NCBI GenBank assembly: GCA_020205615.1
Contig: CM035163.1
Location: forward strand, 39,628,189-39,692,188
Direction: 5' to 3'
From: Panax quinquefolius
Lineage: Eukaryota; Streptophyta; Magnoliopsida; Apiales; Araliaceae
DNA: 64,000 nucleotides
The notes beneath the pieces are model-generated. The model was given only the letters and a program-made list of their open reading frames with translations. It was not told where the DNA came from and made no database searches. Position 1 is the stretch's first letter. Every line of letters begins with the position of its first letter. The position numbers and the translations under genes are program-made. Of this stretch, positions 33,867 to 45,236 are shown one piece after another.

Positions 33867-35416
33867 TAATGAGTGGGATTTATACCCGCGAATCGAATAC
33901 TTTATGACTTAAATAATTGTCTGAATTCATAGTTTTTATATAGTTTTATATAAATATAGTGTTATTGCACTTAACTGATGTATTGCAGAGCTTTTCAATG
34001 CTTTTCCAGCTTTAAAGGGGCAAAATGGTCAAATTCTACATACCCGCGCCGCGGCGCTAAAGCCAAGCTTTGTGCTCACGCCGCGACGCCACCACCCTAT
34101 CCCTGCTGATGTCATCACGCAGCATCGCAAATACCACTAAACCTTTCTTAGGCTCATTTGCAACATGAAAGTCCGTGTCCCTCATTAGTAATGTGGCGCT
34201 GCAACGCCAACCACAGCTTATTGGCCCGCGCCGCAGCGCCACCTCCGGTGCCCAGGCAGAGAGGGCTTGTTTTGACCTAGAAAAAGAAGCGGTAACTGTT
34301 ATATAAGTTAAGGAAGGCTCTGCATAAGACATACTCAGTAGATCTGAGATCAAATATCTTATATTAGATTAGATTAGTTTTTCTCTATAATTCCTCTTTC
34401 TTTCTCTTAGTGATGTCTGTAAATATAGATTAAGTAGATTGGGGAGAAGTTTAGCTTTTCTTTGGAGCATCAAGAGCAGTGAGCTACACGGACTGGAGAG
34501 CTTGATTTGAGCAGAATGCTTAGAGATTGAAGGGCTTTGACAGAGTTTATTCTTATCTATTTATTGTCTCTGACTTTGTAATTCATAAATGTTGTATTTA
34601 GTGCTACTTATATTTTTTTTAATAGCTATGAACTGAGTATTTGCTCTAAGATTTTAATTGAACCCTTTGATATTTAAATTAACTGTCTTATCTCTTTGGT
34701 TAGCACCATATGATTTGATTCGATATATTTATGCTTAATGACTCTCTCTAAGACATTAGTGATGATTTTGGTAATTTACATGATATCGATAGAAGGATTG
34801 TAGATTTACACCTGAATATATTGGCATGTGATTGTGAGTTTTGACTGCATAAGTTATGCGTAGAATAGACATATATATGTGCGCCACGTGCGATCTATTT
34901 GAGAACTTATGCTTATATCCTCGTTATGATCAACTCGCATAGACATATGTAGGATTGTATCTAGCTTGGGCATTCTTTTCTGTTCTATTCCCTAACGGGT
35001 GGATCTGGAAAGGATATATTTGTGCATACCTCGACAGAGGTGTATGAACACTTGTGTGTTCTCGGTCGTCAAATTGGCGTGACCATTAAGACCAGAGAGA
35101 AAAGGGTAGCTAGTTTAATGAAACATAGCACGCCAGGTGTTTGACAGAATGCTTGAGTGGGGTGAAGTTGTAACCTTAGCTTGTAATTCCTTCGATTACC
35201 ATTCGTTATCCATTTACTTGCTTTGATAATTAGTTATGCTTAGATTAATCACACTTTCAGTTATTGTTGTTCGAATAAGACTTTAGCGATACAAAGTCGG
35301 TACTTGGTAAATATTAGTGATAGTTCCTCGTGGATACGACATTCTACTTATCACTGAATTACTTGTTAGACCGCGTATACTTGCGCGTGTTTAGTGATTG
35401 GTTTTCTAACCAACAA
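33867..35416 (+). mobile_element. LTR-like insert, Tat/Athila type
   Basis: About 1.55 kb absent from the otherwise collinear Chr-B(-); bounded by TGTT at 33863-33866 and 35417-35420. Near its right end is the phrase GTGGATACGACATTCTACTT, the kind of GGATACGAC/GGATTCGAC block found at the 3' end of Tat/Athila LTRs. A TATATAAG box sits at about 34300 and a GC palindrome island at 34045-34260. No coding frame. Family assignment is from this one block, so tentative; termini do not show clean TG...CA. Confidence 0.55.
34045..34260 (+). repeat. GC-rich palindrome island in the Tat-like insert
   Basis: Five GC-rich imperfect palindromes (CGCGCCGCGGCGC, CACGCCGCGACGCC, GGCGCTGCAACGCC, CGCGCCGCAGCGCC and one more) in about 215 bases. 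They lie upstream of a TATATAAG box, unlike those in Chr-A-type LTRs, which lie downstream of TATA. Confidence 0.8.
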
Positions 35417-35668
35417 TGTTGATTAAAGATAAGTATGATATGTAGATGTTTGTTCAACTATTTTCTTTTTACAAAAGTAAGTCTGGCAGGACTTGCCAGC
35501 ACTCTACTTTTCCTAAAGTAGTCTGGACACAACTCAATTATTGTTAAAACGTGTACAAGTTGGTTTAATTTTCTCTGTGGGACCACAAATTTCACTACCA
35601 TCATTCTTATATACCTCATTTGGTTATTTTGTCAAAAGGGGTGTGCTAATTGTCTCCTCAATTTTTAG

Positions 35669-35676
35669 TATAAATA
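35669..35676 (+). promoter_or_regulatory. TATA box of Chr-B(+) LTR
   Basis: TATAAATA in TTAGTATAAATAGATT. The Chr-B(-) equivalent is at 16570-16577 (minus). Confidence 0.7.
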
Positions 35677-36207
35677 GATTTCTTAGATGAGAAACAAAAC
35701 ACACCATCACTACACTAAAAATATAAAATTCTTTTACTACAATATTATTGCGAGTATAATATTGTGAGTATTTCTGTTGAGTGTAAGGTTACTCCAAGTG
35801 TAGATAAGGAATGTAAGTATTGTTTAAATTGATCAATTTCATAGAAAACAGAATCAAGTCACATGTTAAGGCAAGGGGTATCATTTTTTATGGTAAAGGG
35901 ATATCATTTTTTGTCATACTACACATTATGGTAAGATATTATTATTAGATTCTTCAACTTATCATTAAATGGTGAAAAGTCTTGAAATGATTAGAAGATC
36001 CTTAATAGTTTGTGATTCATCTAATATCTTAACCTGGATCTTTCTATTCAGTTTTAAGTTATTATATTTGAGCCAGGAACTTTATATTCTATCAAGAATT
36101 CTAATCAATTTTCTAGATATCATGTTGGCAATTTGGACTTTGGATAATTAAGTTGAAAATCACTAAGACCTATTTTATCTTATTATTCTGATTATTTCTG
36201 TCCATTC

Positions 36208-36210
<3 letters not shown>

Positions 36211-36242
<32 letters not shown>

Positions 36243-36255
36243 TCATCATCATCAT
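36211..36255. repeat. (AT)n then (ATC)n microsatellite
   Basis: A run of AT dinucleotides followed by about five ATC triplets, inside Chr-B(+) LTR. Absent at the matching place in Chr-B(-) (about 15985-15995, only a short TATATATA). Confidence 0.95.
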
Positions 36256-36284
36256 CGACTCAATTTTTTGTTGGAAATTTATCT

Positions 36285-36630
36285 TTGTCTCTTAGTGCAA
36301 AGATGAACTGTTAATTGATATGATTATGACCAGGAATTGTGTATTGGTATAATCATGACCGAAATTGTGTATTGATATAATCATGACCATTGGTGTTACA
36401 GTTGTATGTCTTTGACCCGTAGTGCAAACATGAACTGTTGATTGGTATGATAATTGGTTATACAGTTGTATGTCTTTGGCCTATAGTGCAAAGATGGACA
36501 GTTGATTGGCATGACCATTGGTTTTACAGTTGTATGTCTTTGGCCTGTAGTGCAAAGATGGACTGTTGATTGGCATGACCACGGGTGATACAAATGAATA
36601 TATTTGGTCGTAATGTAAAGATGAATTTAT
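36285..36630 (+). repeat. CTTTGGCC...GCAAAG hairpins in Chr-B(+)
   Basis: About five copies of CTTTGGCCYRTAGTGCAAAG-type inverted repeats, the last three separated by about 65 bases with shared phrases TTTTACAGTTGTATGT and GGACTGTTGATTGGCATGAC. Confidence 0.87.
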
Positions 36631-37143
36631 TACCAGGATTATGAACATGAACTGTGAATTAGAAAATAAAAGTGTAGTTGGGACTAAAAGAGAGAACGTG
36701 AGTATAAAGTGGTGTTTCGAATTAGTCGCAATCCTCATCAATTTATAGAACAATGTGGCATAATAATTTTATTGAGAACTTAAAATGTGTGTCATATTTT
36801 ATACATCATTTAATAGTTGATTTTGGTGAACCAAATAGGGTGATGTGAACCCGAATTTGAAAGCATAAAAAGTGCACCCCATTAAAATGAGGAGGACAGA
36901 AATCTTCTTGTGTTCCTTTGAGGACTTGAAATATTTATTGTTGTATTTTATATGGCATTGTAATAGTTTGAGTATGAATATTGTCATATTATATATGTTA
37001 CAATATTTATATTGAAACTCACAGTATATGTGTCGTTGTATTTTGCACAACAGTTCAATAGTTGTAATATGAAAGTTTGTGTCAGTAGTGTTGTTTTTGG
37101 CGACTCAAAATGGGTGGTGTGGACCTATTTTGGGGGCGACACA

Positions 37144-37148
37144 AAGCA
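37144..37148. repeat. Target site duplication of Chr-B(+), right copy
   Basis: AAGCA, matching 23425-23429. Confidence 0.92.
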
Positions 37149-38316
37149 GTTCTAAGATCATCCATATTAACATAAGGAGAGTTGAAGTTAAATACCTCAC
37201 TGATGTTGATTTCTCGATGATCAGCCGTTGTGTTGGACTTTCCTTCTATGGCCATCAAACACAAGTTGGCTACTTGTGGTTCTTCATCATCGCTTGAGTC
37301 TGAGCTAGTATCATCATCTGAGTCGCTCCATGAGCTGTCTACTAGACCTCTTTCTTTCTTTCTTGTGAGACTTCTTGTAGTCTTTTTATTCTTTCTTCTT
37401 GTCAGGCTTCTGTTTGTGTTTTTTGAGATCTTCTCTTCGAGGCTTGGTACATTCTGCTATAAAGTGACCAAACTTCTTACAATTGTAGCACAATTCCTTT
37501 TCTTGTTCTCTATTGTTGCCTCCTTTATTGAAGTTCTTTCTAGGTCTCTAGTTACTGCTTTTTTCATGAATTTTCTTAGCCTTCTAGTAAGCAGAGCTAT
37601 ATCATCATCATCATCCACGCCTTCTTGACCATCTTCTCCAACTTCGATTGGAGTTTTTGATATTCCTTCAAAGGCTTTAAGAGCAATACCTTTGTCTTTT
37701 CTTTTATTTTCAGACATAGTTTCTGCTCTTTGATTCAGCTCCAACTTATAGGTAAGAAGATTACCAAAGAGCTTCCGCACAGTCATTTTCATACAGATTC
37801 TTTGATTCTCGGATGGTTGTGGTCTTGGCATCCCACTTGTTGGGTAGGGCTCTCATGAACTTTATATTTATGCCTTTGTTTGGATAAACCTTTTCATATG
37901 AGTTTAGAGCTTAGGAGATATTGCTTGTTTTCTCTAACTTCTTTTATTCCCTTATGCATCACCAACAATGCTTCTCATACTTCCTTGTTAGTAGTGCAAT
38001 TTATGCCATTCTCAAAGATTTCATTCTCCAAAGCCATAAACAAAATATTTTTGGCCCTTTTATCTATCAGAACACGCTTCTTCTCATTCTTTGTCCATTC
38101 TTCACGCATCTTTATAACCTCCTTGTTGGGATTGTCTGTTTTTGTTGCCAGATTTGTGGAAACATATGGACCGGTGAGAATAACATCGAATAAATCATCA
38201 TCAATAGCATTCATATATGCCTGCATACGCACTTTCCAGTTAGCAACTTTTTCTCTATTTAGAAGAGGTGGCTTACTTCCACCTCCAAGCACAGAACCAT
38301 TTTTATTTTGTATCAT
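37149..38316 (-). pseudogene. Copia-1 gag, N-terminal part
   Basis: Minus strand from M at 38316. It opens with the copia Gag start GGGSKPPLLNREKVANWKV followed by MQAYMNAIDDDLFDVI (DUF4219/UBN2 type). A further piece (124 codons, 37831-37457) has LELNQRAE and the acidic/basic stretch DDDDDIALLTRRLRKFMKK. A degraded knuckle follows (CYNCKKFGHFIAECTKP in one frame). It ends at VNMDDLRTAL, where Chr-B(+) interrupts; the frame continues exactly at 23424. Several frame breaks. This is the capsid of Copia-1 and its 5'-most coding remnant. Confidence 0.9.
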
Positions 38317-38351
38317 GGATCTACTTAAAGTGTAAGCTTTTTGTTCATGAG
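38317..38351 (-). other. Copia-1 leader between PBS and gag
   Basis: Short non-coding sequence upstream (minus) of the Copia-1 gag ATG. It is cut by Chr-E; the PBS and LTR resume at 57212. Confidence 0.75.
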
Positions 38352-38356
38352 AACCT
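38352..38356. repeat. Target site duplication of Chr-E, left copy
   Basis: AACCT, matching 57207-57211. Confidence 0.92.
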
Positions 38357-39391
38357 TGTAAGACCCCAACTTTTATGAATAAAGAATAATTTTCTCGAAA
38401 TATATTTTTGAATATTATGGTGTGGATTTATTATAATGTTATAGTTGTGGATAATATTTACAAATTTTGCAAAGTAAGCAAGTGGTTATATAATATTTGA
38501 TTGGTCGGGGAATATTCGTTTTAACAGGGAATATTTGTATGACGGCACGATCATTGGTGGACCCCACAACGGAGGTATTGTCGTAGTTAGAAAACGACAG
38601 AATTATCATTTTATAAAAATAACGGCAAAAGTGTTATTGTTAAAACTGTTGAACTTCCCGGTAGTAAAAGTACAAAGACGATGTCTGGCGTGGTTGCATA
38701 GTAAAGACACGGTATTGATTATTGATACTTACGTGAGAAGTCACTCGCTTATACTCAATTATTACTACAAGAATTGTTGCATCATATCTTTCATATTATT
38801 GATTCAATTATTGTCACGATTATCATCTCGCATAATATGATATTTTATTAAATCAATAATTGAGGCGACAAAGTTATTCATATTATTAAATTGCAATATT
38901 TATAATGTCTAGAAGTTACTGTCGAGGAGAGGTTTGGTCATTTAATTGGCGCTGATAAGGAGAAATCCTTATCGGAAAGCCCTCTCTTCCTAGGAGCGAA
39001 TTTGGTTGTTAAATATTGTGAGTTATAATATTAATGATGAATAAGTTCGTGTTGATTAAAGATGAAATTGATAGTTCCATTATGTTGGAATTATTAGTGT
39101 TAGTGGAAATCGACATTTATTTCGATAATAATTGATGTCCGGAGGTTATATTGATTCAATCGGGTAATTAACTTAGGATAAATGAAAGCAATTAATTGCT
39201 ATTGATTCACATGATTATAACTATTTGTTCACATGTGTGTACTATTGATTCACATTATTTACTATTAGGGGAGGTGGTGCAAGTTTGATAATACTTGCAG
39301 GACTAAATTAAAAATGAAAAAAAAAAGAGGAAGGTGTTATACTGTAATATTTCGAGCCCAAAAACGTGCAATTATTGAAACTACATTTTCC

Positions 39392-39399
39392 TATAAATA
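39392..39399 (+). promoter_or_regulatory. TATA box of Chr-E 5' LTR
   Basis: TATAAATA in TTTCCTATAAATAGAAGC. The 3' LTR copy is at 55360-55367. Confidence 0.77.
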
Positions 39400-39564
39400 G
39401 AAGCTCATTCTCCCTTCATTTCTCACCAATTCACTAAAGCTATAGAGCAATTATTATAGAGAGAAAGAAGTAGAGAAGTCTGCTACCTCTCTACTCTAGT
39501 ATCCAGTTTCTTTCTAAGGTAAGGGGTATTATTTCTTTCGTATTCATGAAGAGAGCTTCTGTTA

Positions 39565-40140
39565 TTCCATTCTTTATTATTATGTTGGAATAACCTGTCT
39601 ATGTGACGTACCGCATACATGGTGAAATTCTTCTATTATTCCATTCTTTATTATTATGTTGGAATAACATGTCTAAGCGAAGTACCGCATATATGGTGAA
39701 ATTCTTCTGTTATTCCATTCTTTATTATTCTGTTGGAATATCCTTTTTGCATTATTACGCACATGACTGGTTCCATTATTTATTATTCTCGTTGGAATAA
39801 CCTCATGCATGCGATTCTATCACATTACGGTGAAATTCTCATTGTTATTCCATTCTTTAATATTACATTTGAATATCATGTATGCATGCATGCGTATTAC
39901 GCATGACACAGTTCCATTCTTTATTATTATGTTGGAATAACTGTCATGCGCAAGTACCGCATACATGGTGAAATTCTTCATTATTCCATTCTTTATTATT
40001 ACATTGGAATAACTCCGTCACGCTGGACTACCGCATGCATGGTGAATTCTTTTGTTATTCCATTCTTTATTATTCTATTGGAATAACCTGTCTATGTGTA
40101 TTTACCACATGCATGGTGAATGATCCTTCATATTCATTCC
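39565..40140 (+). repeat. Double-hairpin tandem array in Chr-E 5' LTR
   Basis: TTCCATTCT starts at 39565, 39639 and 39713 (74-base period), then five or six looser units. Same two-stem unit as in Chr-C. The 3' LTR copy is at 55530-56100. Confidence 0.9.
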
Positions 40141-40501
40141 TTATTAAATTGTGGAAATAATTTGTCTACGTAGATTACCGCATGGCGGGCAAAAATTCAT
40201 TTGTAGATCCATATATTCTATTATACTCAGTTGGTTAAAGTTTTAGCTTCTATACTCCATGAAAAGAACAATGAAAGCATTAGTAGTCCTCACTATTCTG
40301 TTAAATAGTGTGATAATAATTGTAATGAGGACTCCATTGAGTGTGGATATTGTCTAGATGACAATATTCTTTTAAAACTCCTATATTATGTTTTGTCGTA
40401 TTTTACACGACTATTGTATAATTAAGTTATATTTGAATTTTGTACCATGTATTTGGCGACTCAAGATGGGTGATGTATACCTGTTTTGGGGGCATCACAG
40501 T

Positions 40502-40513
40502 TGGTATCAAAGC
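40502..40513 (+). other. Chr-E primer binding site
   Basis: TGGTATCAAAGC, initiator-Met tRNA type, two bases after the LTR end at 40499. Confidence 0.93.
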
Positions 40514-40686
40514 TTAGGGATATGATCCCTGGCTGACATGTGAGATAAGAACTAGGAGGGGAAAGACGAGGAATTCCTTCGCTGGTATGACCTACCTAAG
40601 TTTATTTGGTATTTAATTTGTCGGTCAGAGTATAGGGATAATATGTGATATGATAATTAACTCTTGTTTTGTGGCAGTATTTTAAA

Positions 40687-41716
40687 ATGGCATCCGAAAA
40701 TGTTGAGATAAGCAATGAAGCACGTGAGACCGTTGAGTCACCACAGATTAATACCCAGGATAATGTGCAACAGGAAGACAATAATCCTCAAGAAAACAAC
40801 AACGATCAAATGATGAACGATGGGACGTTCAGAGGTTTTATGCAATTCATGCAACATCAGGCGAAGGCGGTTCCTGTCCAAAATGCAGGCAGAGACGTGG
40901 ATAAAGCAGATCAACAAAATATTTGATGTCTTGGGATGCTCCGAGGAGCAAAAGATTCCCTTTGCCACCTTCATGTTGCGAGCAGAGGCAGAATACTGGT
41001 GGGAATCTATAAAGCGTACTCAACATGCCGTACTGAAGATATCTTGGGAGAAGTTCCAAGAACTGTTCAACGACAAGTACTTTCCTGAAAGTATTCGTCA
41101 CATGAAGGAGGTAGAGTTCATCAAGCTTGAGAAAAACAATATGACCGTGGCGCAGTACGAAACTAAGTTTGTCGAGTTGTCCCGGTTTGTGTCCCACTTG
41201 GTTGATAATGAGGAGAGAATGACGCGGATGTTTCTAAGAGGTTTGAAACTCGAGATATGTCAATACCTAATTTCTCACAAACTGTATTTGTATTCAAATG
41301 TTGTGAATAGGGCTTAGTTATTGGAACGTGATAATGAGTCAACCCAACCAAAAGAGAGCAGCCGACAAAATGATAATACCACTGGTAGCAGTCATCGAAG
41401 CGGTGACAATAAGCGTAGAGAGAATCAACATGCCAAAAATTGTAATCACTTCGGTGGTAATCATGGCCATGGCAATAAGAGTGGACATTTCAAGAAGAGG
41501 AGATTCAACAATGATGGAAAGACATCAGCACCAGCACCTGCTGTTAAGGAAGGAGAACGACCGACGGTCGTATGTTACAAATGTGGAGGGGAAGGACACA
41601 TCAGTCCAAACTGCGAGATGCAGTCCAAAGCGTGTTACAATTATGGAAAAGAAGGTCACCTAGCCCGATTTTTTCGTGCACTAAAGTCAAGTCCAGCTAG
41701 GATGGAGGCATCATAG
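40687..41716 (+). pseudogene. Chr-E gag
   Basis: Starts MASENVEISNEARETVE. A frame change near 40880-40890, where about 25 residues present in Chr-D Gag are missing, moves the reading to the second frame. There the capsid core follows: AETWIKQINKIFDVLGCSE, WEKFQELFNDKYFPES, MTVAQYETKFVELSRFVSH. A TAG at about 41315 precedes the nucleocapsid part, which holds one complete CCHC knuckle (CYKCGGEGHISPNC) and a second, damaged one (CYNYGKEGHLARFF, where the second and last Cys are lost). Shell and RNA-binding protein; inactive. Confidence 0.93.
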
Positions 41717-42417
41717 GGTGTCCCAGACAAGACAAAACCGGTAGTTCAAGGGAGAACGTTTGTCGTAACCTCCCAAAAAGCGAGGAATCCGAACGAGGTG
41801 ATCACGGGTAAGCTAATCATAAACTCTAGCGAAGTTTATACTTTATTTGATACCGGTTCTACCCATTCTTTTATTTCTCCTACTTGCGTTCAACGTTTAA
41901 ATTTAACTCCAGAGAAATTAGATTTTGATTTATCTGTTGAAACTCCGTTAGGAGAAACCTTCATCAGATCCACCCATTATAAGTCTTATTTGATTAAAAT
42001 CGGTAACCGCACGTTACCTGTCGATCTTATTTCCTTGAAAATACTTGCATTTGATGTGATTTTAGGGATTGATAGGTAAACTACTCATCATGCTAAAATT
42101 GATTGCTTTCGTAAGGTTGTTAGCTTTCATATTCCTAACCAACCTATTATACGAATTCAAGCAACCAAACCACTAAAGTCAATCACTGTCATATCAAGTC
42201 ATAAAGCTATTCGTTTATTGAAAAACGGATGTCAAGCTTTCTTAGCCCATGTCACGGATTTAAATAAAAATACGTCAGATTTGAATGATATTTCTATTGT
42301 TAATAAATTTCCTGACGTATTCCCTGAAGACTTCTTGGCCTACCCCTAGAGCGTGAAATTGAATTTTGTATCGACCTTGAATCCAGTATAAAACCCATTT
42401 CTAAAGCCCCATATCGA
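41717..42417 (+). pseudogene. Chr-E protease and linker
   Basis: A 93-codon open piece (41798-42079) with the aspartic protease motif LFDTGSTHSFISP and the flap-side motif ILAFDVILGIDR. It ends in a stop where the family has GMDWL. The linker to RT is open in part, then changes frame at about 42340 (after the [11 protein letters not shown] motif). It cuts Gag-Pol into working parts in live relatives. Confidence 0.9.
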
Positions 42418-43365
42418 ATGGCTCCTATTGAACTTCAGGAGTTAAAAACCCAACTACAGGAATTGTTAGACATCGGTTTCATTCGTTCTAGTACGTCTCC
42501 TTGGGGTGCTCCTGTTCTATTCGTGAAAAAGAAAGATGGAAGTATGAGACTTTGTATTGATTATCGGGAGTTGAATCATGTCACCATCAAAAATAGGTAC
42601 CCGTTGCCTCGCATTGATGACCTGTTTGACCAGTTGCAAGGAGCCAAATTCTTTTCAAAGATTGCTCTTCATTCTGGATATCATCAGTTGAAGATTAAAA
42701 CTGATGACATTCCAAAGACTGCTTTTAGAATTCGGTATGGGCATTATGAATTCCTAGTTATGTCTTTTGGATTGACTAATGCTCCTATTGCCTTCATGGA
42801 CATGATGAACCGAGTATTCAAGGAATATTTGGATCACTTTGTGGTCGTCTTTATTGATGACATCCTCATATACTCTAAAACCCATGAAGACCATGAGCAA
42901 CACTTGAGGCTGATACTTCAAAAGCTTCGTGAAAACAAGCTTTATGCCAAGTTGAAGAAATACGAGTTCTGGCTTGAGGAAGTTGCATTCCTTGGGCACG
43001 TAATATCAAATCATGGAATATTAGTTGACTCGACAAAGATTGAAGTAATTCAAAGCTGGGAGCGACCTAAGTCAGTGACCGAAGTACGTAGCTTTCTCGG
43101 CTTAGCTGGTTATTATCGAAGATTCGTAGAAGGGTTTTCTCGAATCGCTACTCCATTAACTCAGCTGACTCGAAAAGATACAAAATTCGGTAGGAGCAAG
43201 AAATATGAAAAGAGTTTTCAAGAACTCAAGAGGAGACTCATTTCAGCACCTGTTCTGACAATACCATCTGGCTCGGAAGGAATTTCCATCTACAGTGATG
43301 CTTCAGGCAAAGGGTTAGGATGTGTTCTCATGCAACATGGGAAAGTCATAGCCTATGCCTCACGA
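42418..43365 (+). pseudogene. Chr-E reverse transcriptase and start of RNase H
   Basis: A 316-codon open stretch. [59 protein letters not shown], the active-site box FIDDILIYS (about residue 140), FLGHVIS and [18 protein letters not shown]. One unusual change is [10 protein letters not shown] where the family has KIDLRSGYHQ: the first catalytic palm Asp is Ala, so this RT would be inactive even if expressed. RNase H begins with [16 protein letters not shown]. It ends at a CAA-to-TAA type stop after AYASR. Confidence 0.93.
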
Positions 43366-43740
43366 TAACTCAAAGAATGTGAGAGGAATTATCATGATCT
43401 AGAGTTAGCAGCAGTCGTTTTTGCACTTAAGATTTGGAGACATTACCTGTATGGAGAGAAGGTGGAGATCTATACGGATCATAAAAGCTTCAAATATTTC
43501 TTCACTCAAAAGGAACTCAACATGCGACAACGACGATGGCTTGAGTTGTTGAAAGATTATGATCATACCATCCAATACCATCCTGGAAAAGCGAACGTAG
43601 TAGCTGACACATTGAGTAGAAGATCATATGCGGGCACGAGTGCATTATTGTCAACGCAAAGTCCCATTGTGTATGACTTGGAAAGGATGGAAATAGAGTT
43701 AAAGACTCCAGGGACCCATGTGGTGATGGCAAATATATGA
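43366..43740 (+). pseudogene. Chr-E RNase H, second half
   Basis: Continues in frame after the stop at 43366: [49 protein letters not shown] and [15 protein letters not shown]. The Glu and later Asp residues of RNase H are present. Ends at a TGA at 43738-43740. Confidence 0.92.
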
Positions 43741-44619
43741 GTAGAACCGACTTTAATCGATAAAGTTTAAGCTGCTCAAGCTACAGACCTGGAACTGATG
43801 CGTATGAGGAAGAAAGTGCAAGAAGGTGATATTCCAGAATCAAGAATCAATGAAGAAGGAATACTTCGAGTTAACTCGAGACTTTGTGTTCCTAAAGATT
43901 CTGACTTGAAGTATAAAATCATGATGGAGAAGCACAACACACCGTTTGCAATCCATCCTGGGAGTACCAAAATGTATCGTGACCTTCGACATATATTTTA
44001 GTGGAGCAATATGAAGAGAGAGATAGCGGGGTTTATCTCAAGGTGTCTAATTTGTCAACGAGACAAGGTGGAGCATCAAGTGCCAAAAGGTCCATTACAA
44101 CCACTTGAAATTCTAGAATGAAAGTGGGAGCACATTACCATGGATTTCATTACTGGTCTTCCCAAGGTTTCTCAAGGCATAGATGCGATTTGGGTCATTG
44201 TTGATAGATTGACCAAGTCTGCTCATTTCTTACCGATACGAGAAACCTATACACTTGAACGTCTTGCTAATATGTACATAAACGAGATTGTAATATTGCA
44301 TGGTATGCCAGTATCCATAGTTTTTGATCGAGACCCAAGATTCACTTCACAATTTTGGGTTAGTTTGCAAAAAGCTATGGGCACAGATTTACGATTTAGT
44401 TCGGCATATCATCCTCAAACGGATGGGTAGTCAGAAAGGACTATTCAAACTCTTGAAGATTTATTAAGACTCTGCGTCCTTGACTTCAAGGGAAGTTGGG
44501 ACAAGTTCTTACCATTGGTGGAGTTTTCCTACAATAATAGTTATCAAACAAGTATTGGCATGGCTCCATTTGAGGCGTTGTATGGAAGAAAGTGTCGTTC
44601 TCTAGTATGCTAGGATGAG
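43741..44619 (+). pseudogene. Chr-E integrase, broken
   Basis: In-frame with stops at about 43768, 44000, 44119, 44428 and 44611. Zinc-binding part: [18 protein letters not shown] (HHCC, with the second His region partly kept), then CLICQRDK. Core: MDFITGLP (first Asp), [14 protein letters not shown] (second Asp), [12 protein letters not shown] (Glu). Then [19 protein letters not shown] and LYGRKCRS. Most stops are TGG or CAG/CAA codons changed by one C-to-T or G-to-A step. Confidence 0.93.
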
Positions 44620-45219
44620 GTGGGTGAAGCAACGTTGTTGGGACCAGATTTGGTACGTATGACTACGGAAAAGATTCAAACGATCCGACAACGTATAAAA
44701 ACCTCACAAGATCAACAAAAGAATTATGCTGATCTTCATCGAAAGGACATGAAATTCAATATTGGAGATCATGTGTTGTTACGTGTTGCTCCATGGAAAG
44801 GAGTTACGAGATTTGGAAAGAAAGAAAAGCTCAATCCTCGATTCATTGGCCCATTTTTAATCCTTGACCGAGTAGGAACTGTGGCCTATAGACTCGCCTT
44901 ACCGCCAAGTATGTCTCGTGTTCATAACGTTTTTCACATATATATGTTACGTAAATATGTGAATGACCCGAACCATATTATTGAATTAGAACCAGACGAG
45001 ATAGAAGAAGATTTAACATATGAAGAGTTACCTGTTAAAATCTTGGATAAGAAGGATCATATTCTACGCTCCAAGGTTATACCTCAAGTCAAAGTTTTGT
45101 GGAGAAACCACGATGTGGAAGAAATGACCTGGGAGTTAGAATCTGAGATGAAGTCAAGATATCCTCACCTCTTTGATATACCAGGTACGTACCGTAATTT
45201 CGAGGAAGAAATTTCATAA
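44620..45219 (+). pseudogene. Chr-E integrase C-terminus and chromodomain
   Basis: A 199-codon open stretch: GPDLVRMTTEKIQTIRQR, FNIGDHVLLRVAPWKGV, PRFIGPFLILDRVGTVAYRL (GPY/F), RVHNVFHIYMLRKY, and the chromodomain tail LPVKILDKKDHILRSKVIP, VKVLWRNHDVEEMTWELES, RYPHLFD. It reads through to its natural stop just before the polypurine tract. Same layout as Chr-A 6504-6974. Confidence 0.94.
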
Positions 45220-45230
45220 GAAGGGGAGGT
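45218..45230 (+). other. Chr-E polypurine tract
   Basis: AAGAAGGGGAGGT, directly before the 3' LTR start at 45231 and overlapping the pol stop. Confidence 0.9.
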
Positions 45231-45231
45231 T

Positions 45232-45236
45232 GTAAG
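45232..45236. repeat. Target site duplication of Copia-2, left copy
   Basis: GTAAG, part of the Chr-E LTR start TGTAAG; repeated at 54341-54345. Confidence 0.93.

Larger units (their letters stand above)
23430..37143 (+). mobile_element. Chr-B(+): long solo LTR, plus strand, interrupted
   Basis: Starts TGTAAGACCCCAACTTTTATT, ends TTTTGGGGGCGACACA, flanked by AAGCA. Own sequence is 23430-24848 and 33371-37143, less a Tat-like insert (33867-35416), about 3.6 kb. No coding internal region: a solo LTR. Interrupted by Chr-C (with Chr-D inside). TATA box at 35669-35676. The homologous copy Chr-B(-) lies in the same Copia-1 gag in opposite orientation. The 23430-24848 stretch is U3-like AT-rich DNA with no genes. 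Confidence 0.9.
38357..40499 (+). repeat. Chr-E 5' LTR
   Basis: 2,143 bases, TGTAAGACCCC to GGGGGCATCACA. TATA at 39392-39399. Donor-like AAG|GTAAGG at 39519. Hairpin array 39565-40140. Compared with the 3' LTR it lacks about 720 bases (equivalent of 56222-56975), including the acceptor-like site and the CTTTG hairpins. A short inverted scrap is left at the junction (40259-40281). Confidence 0.93.

Noticed and set aside
34057..34353. 98-codon minus-strand frame in the Tat-like insert
   Set aside because: Lies over the GC palindrome island, which keeps several frames open by base composition. No domain and no conserved partner.
2824..37143. One giant element with terminal inverted repeats formed by the two Chr-B copies
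   Set aside because: Each Chr-B copy has its own matching 5-bp duplication and a stretch of Copia-1 gag (22587-23424) lies between them, so they are two separate insertions in opposite orientation.
37230..38335. Plus-strand frames over 37230-38335
   Set aside because: Antisense shadows of the Copia-1 gag, which has clear family motifs on the minus strand.
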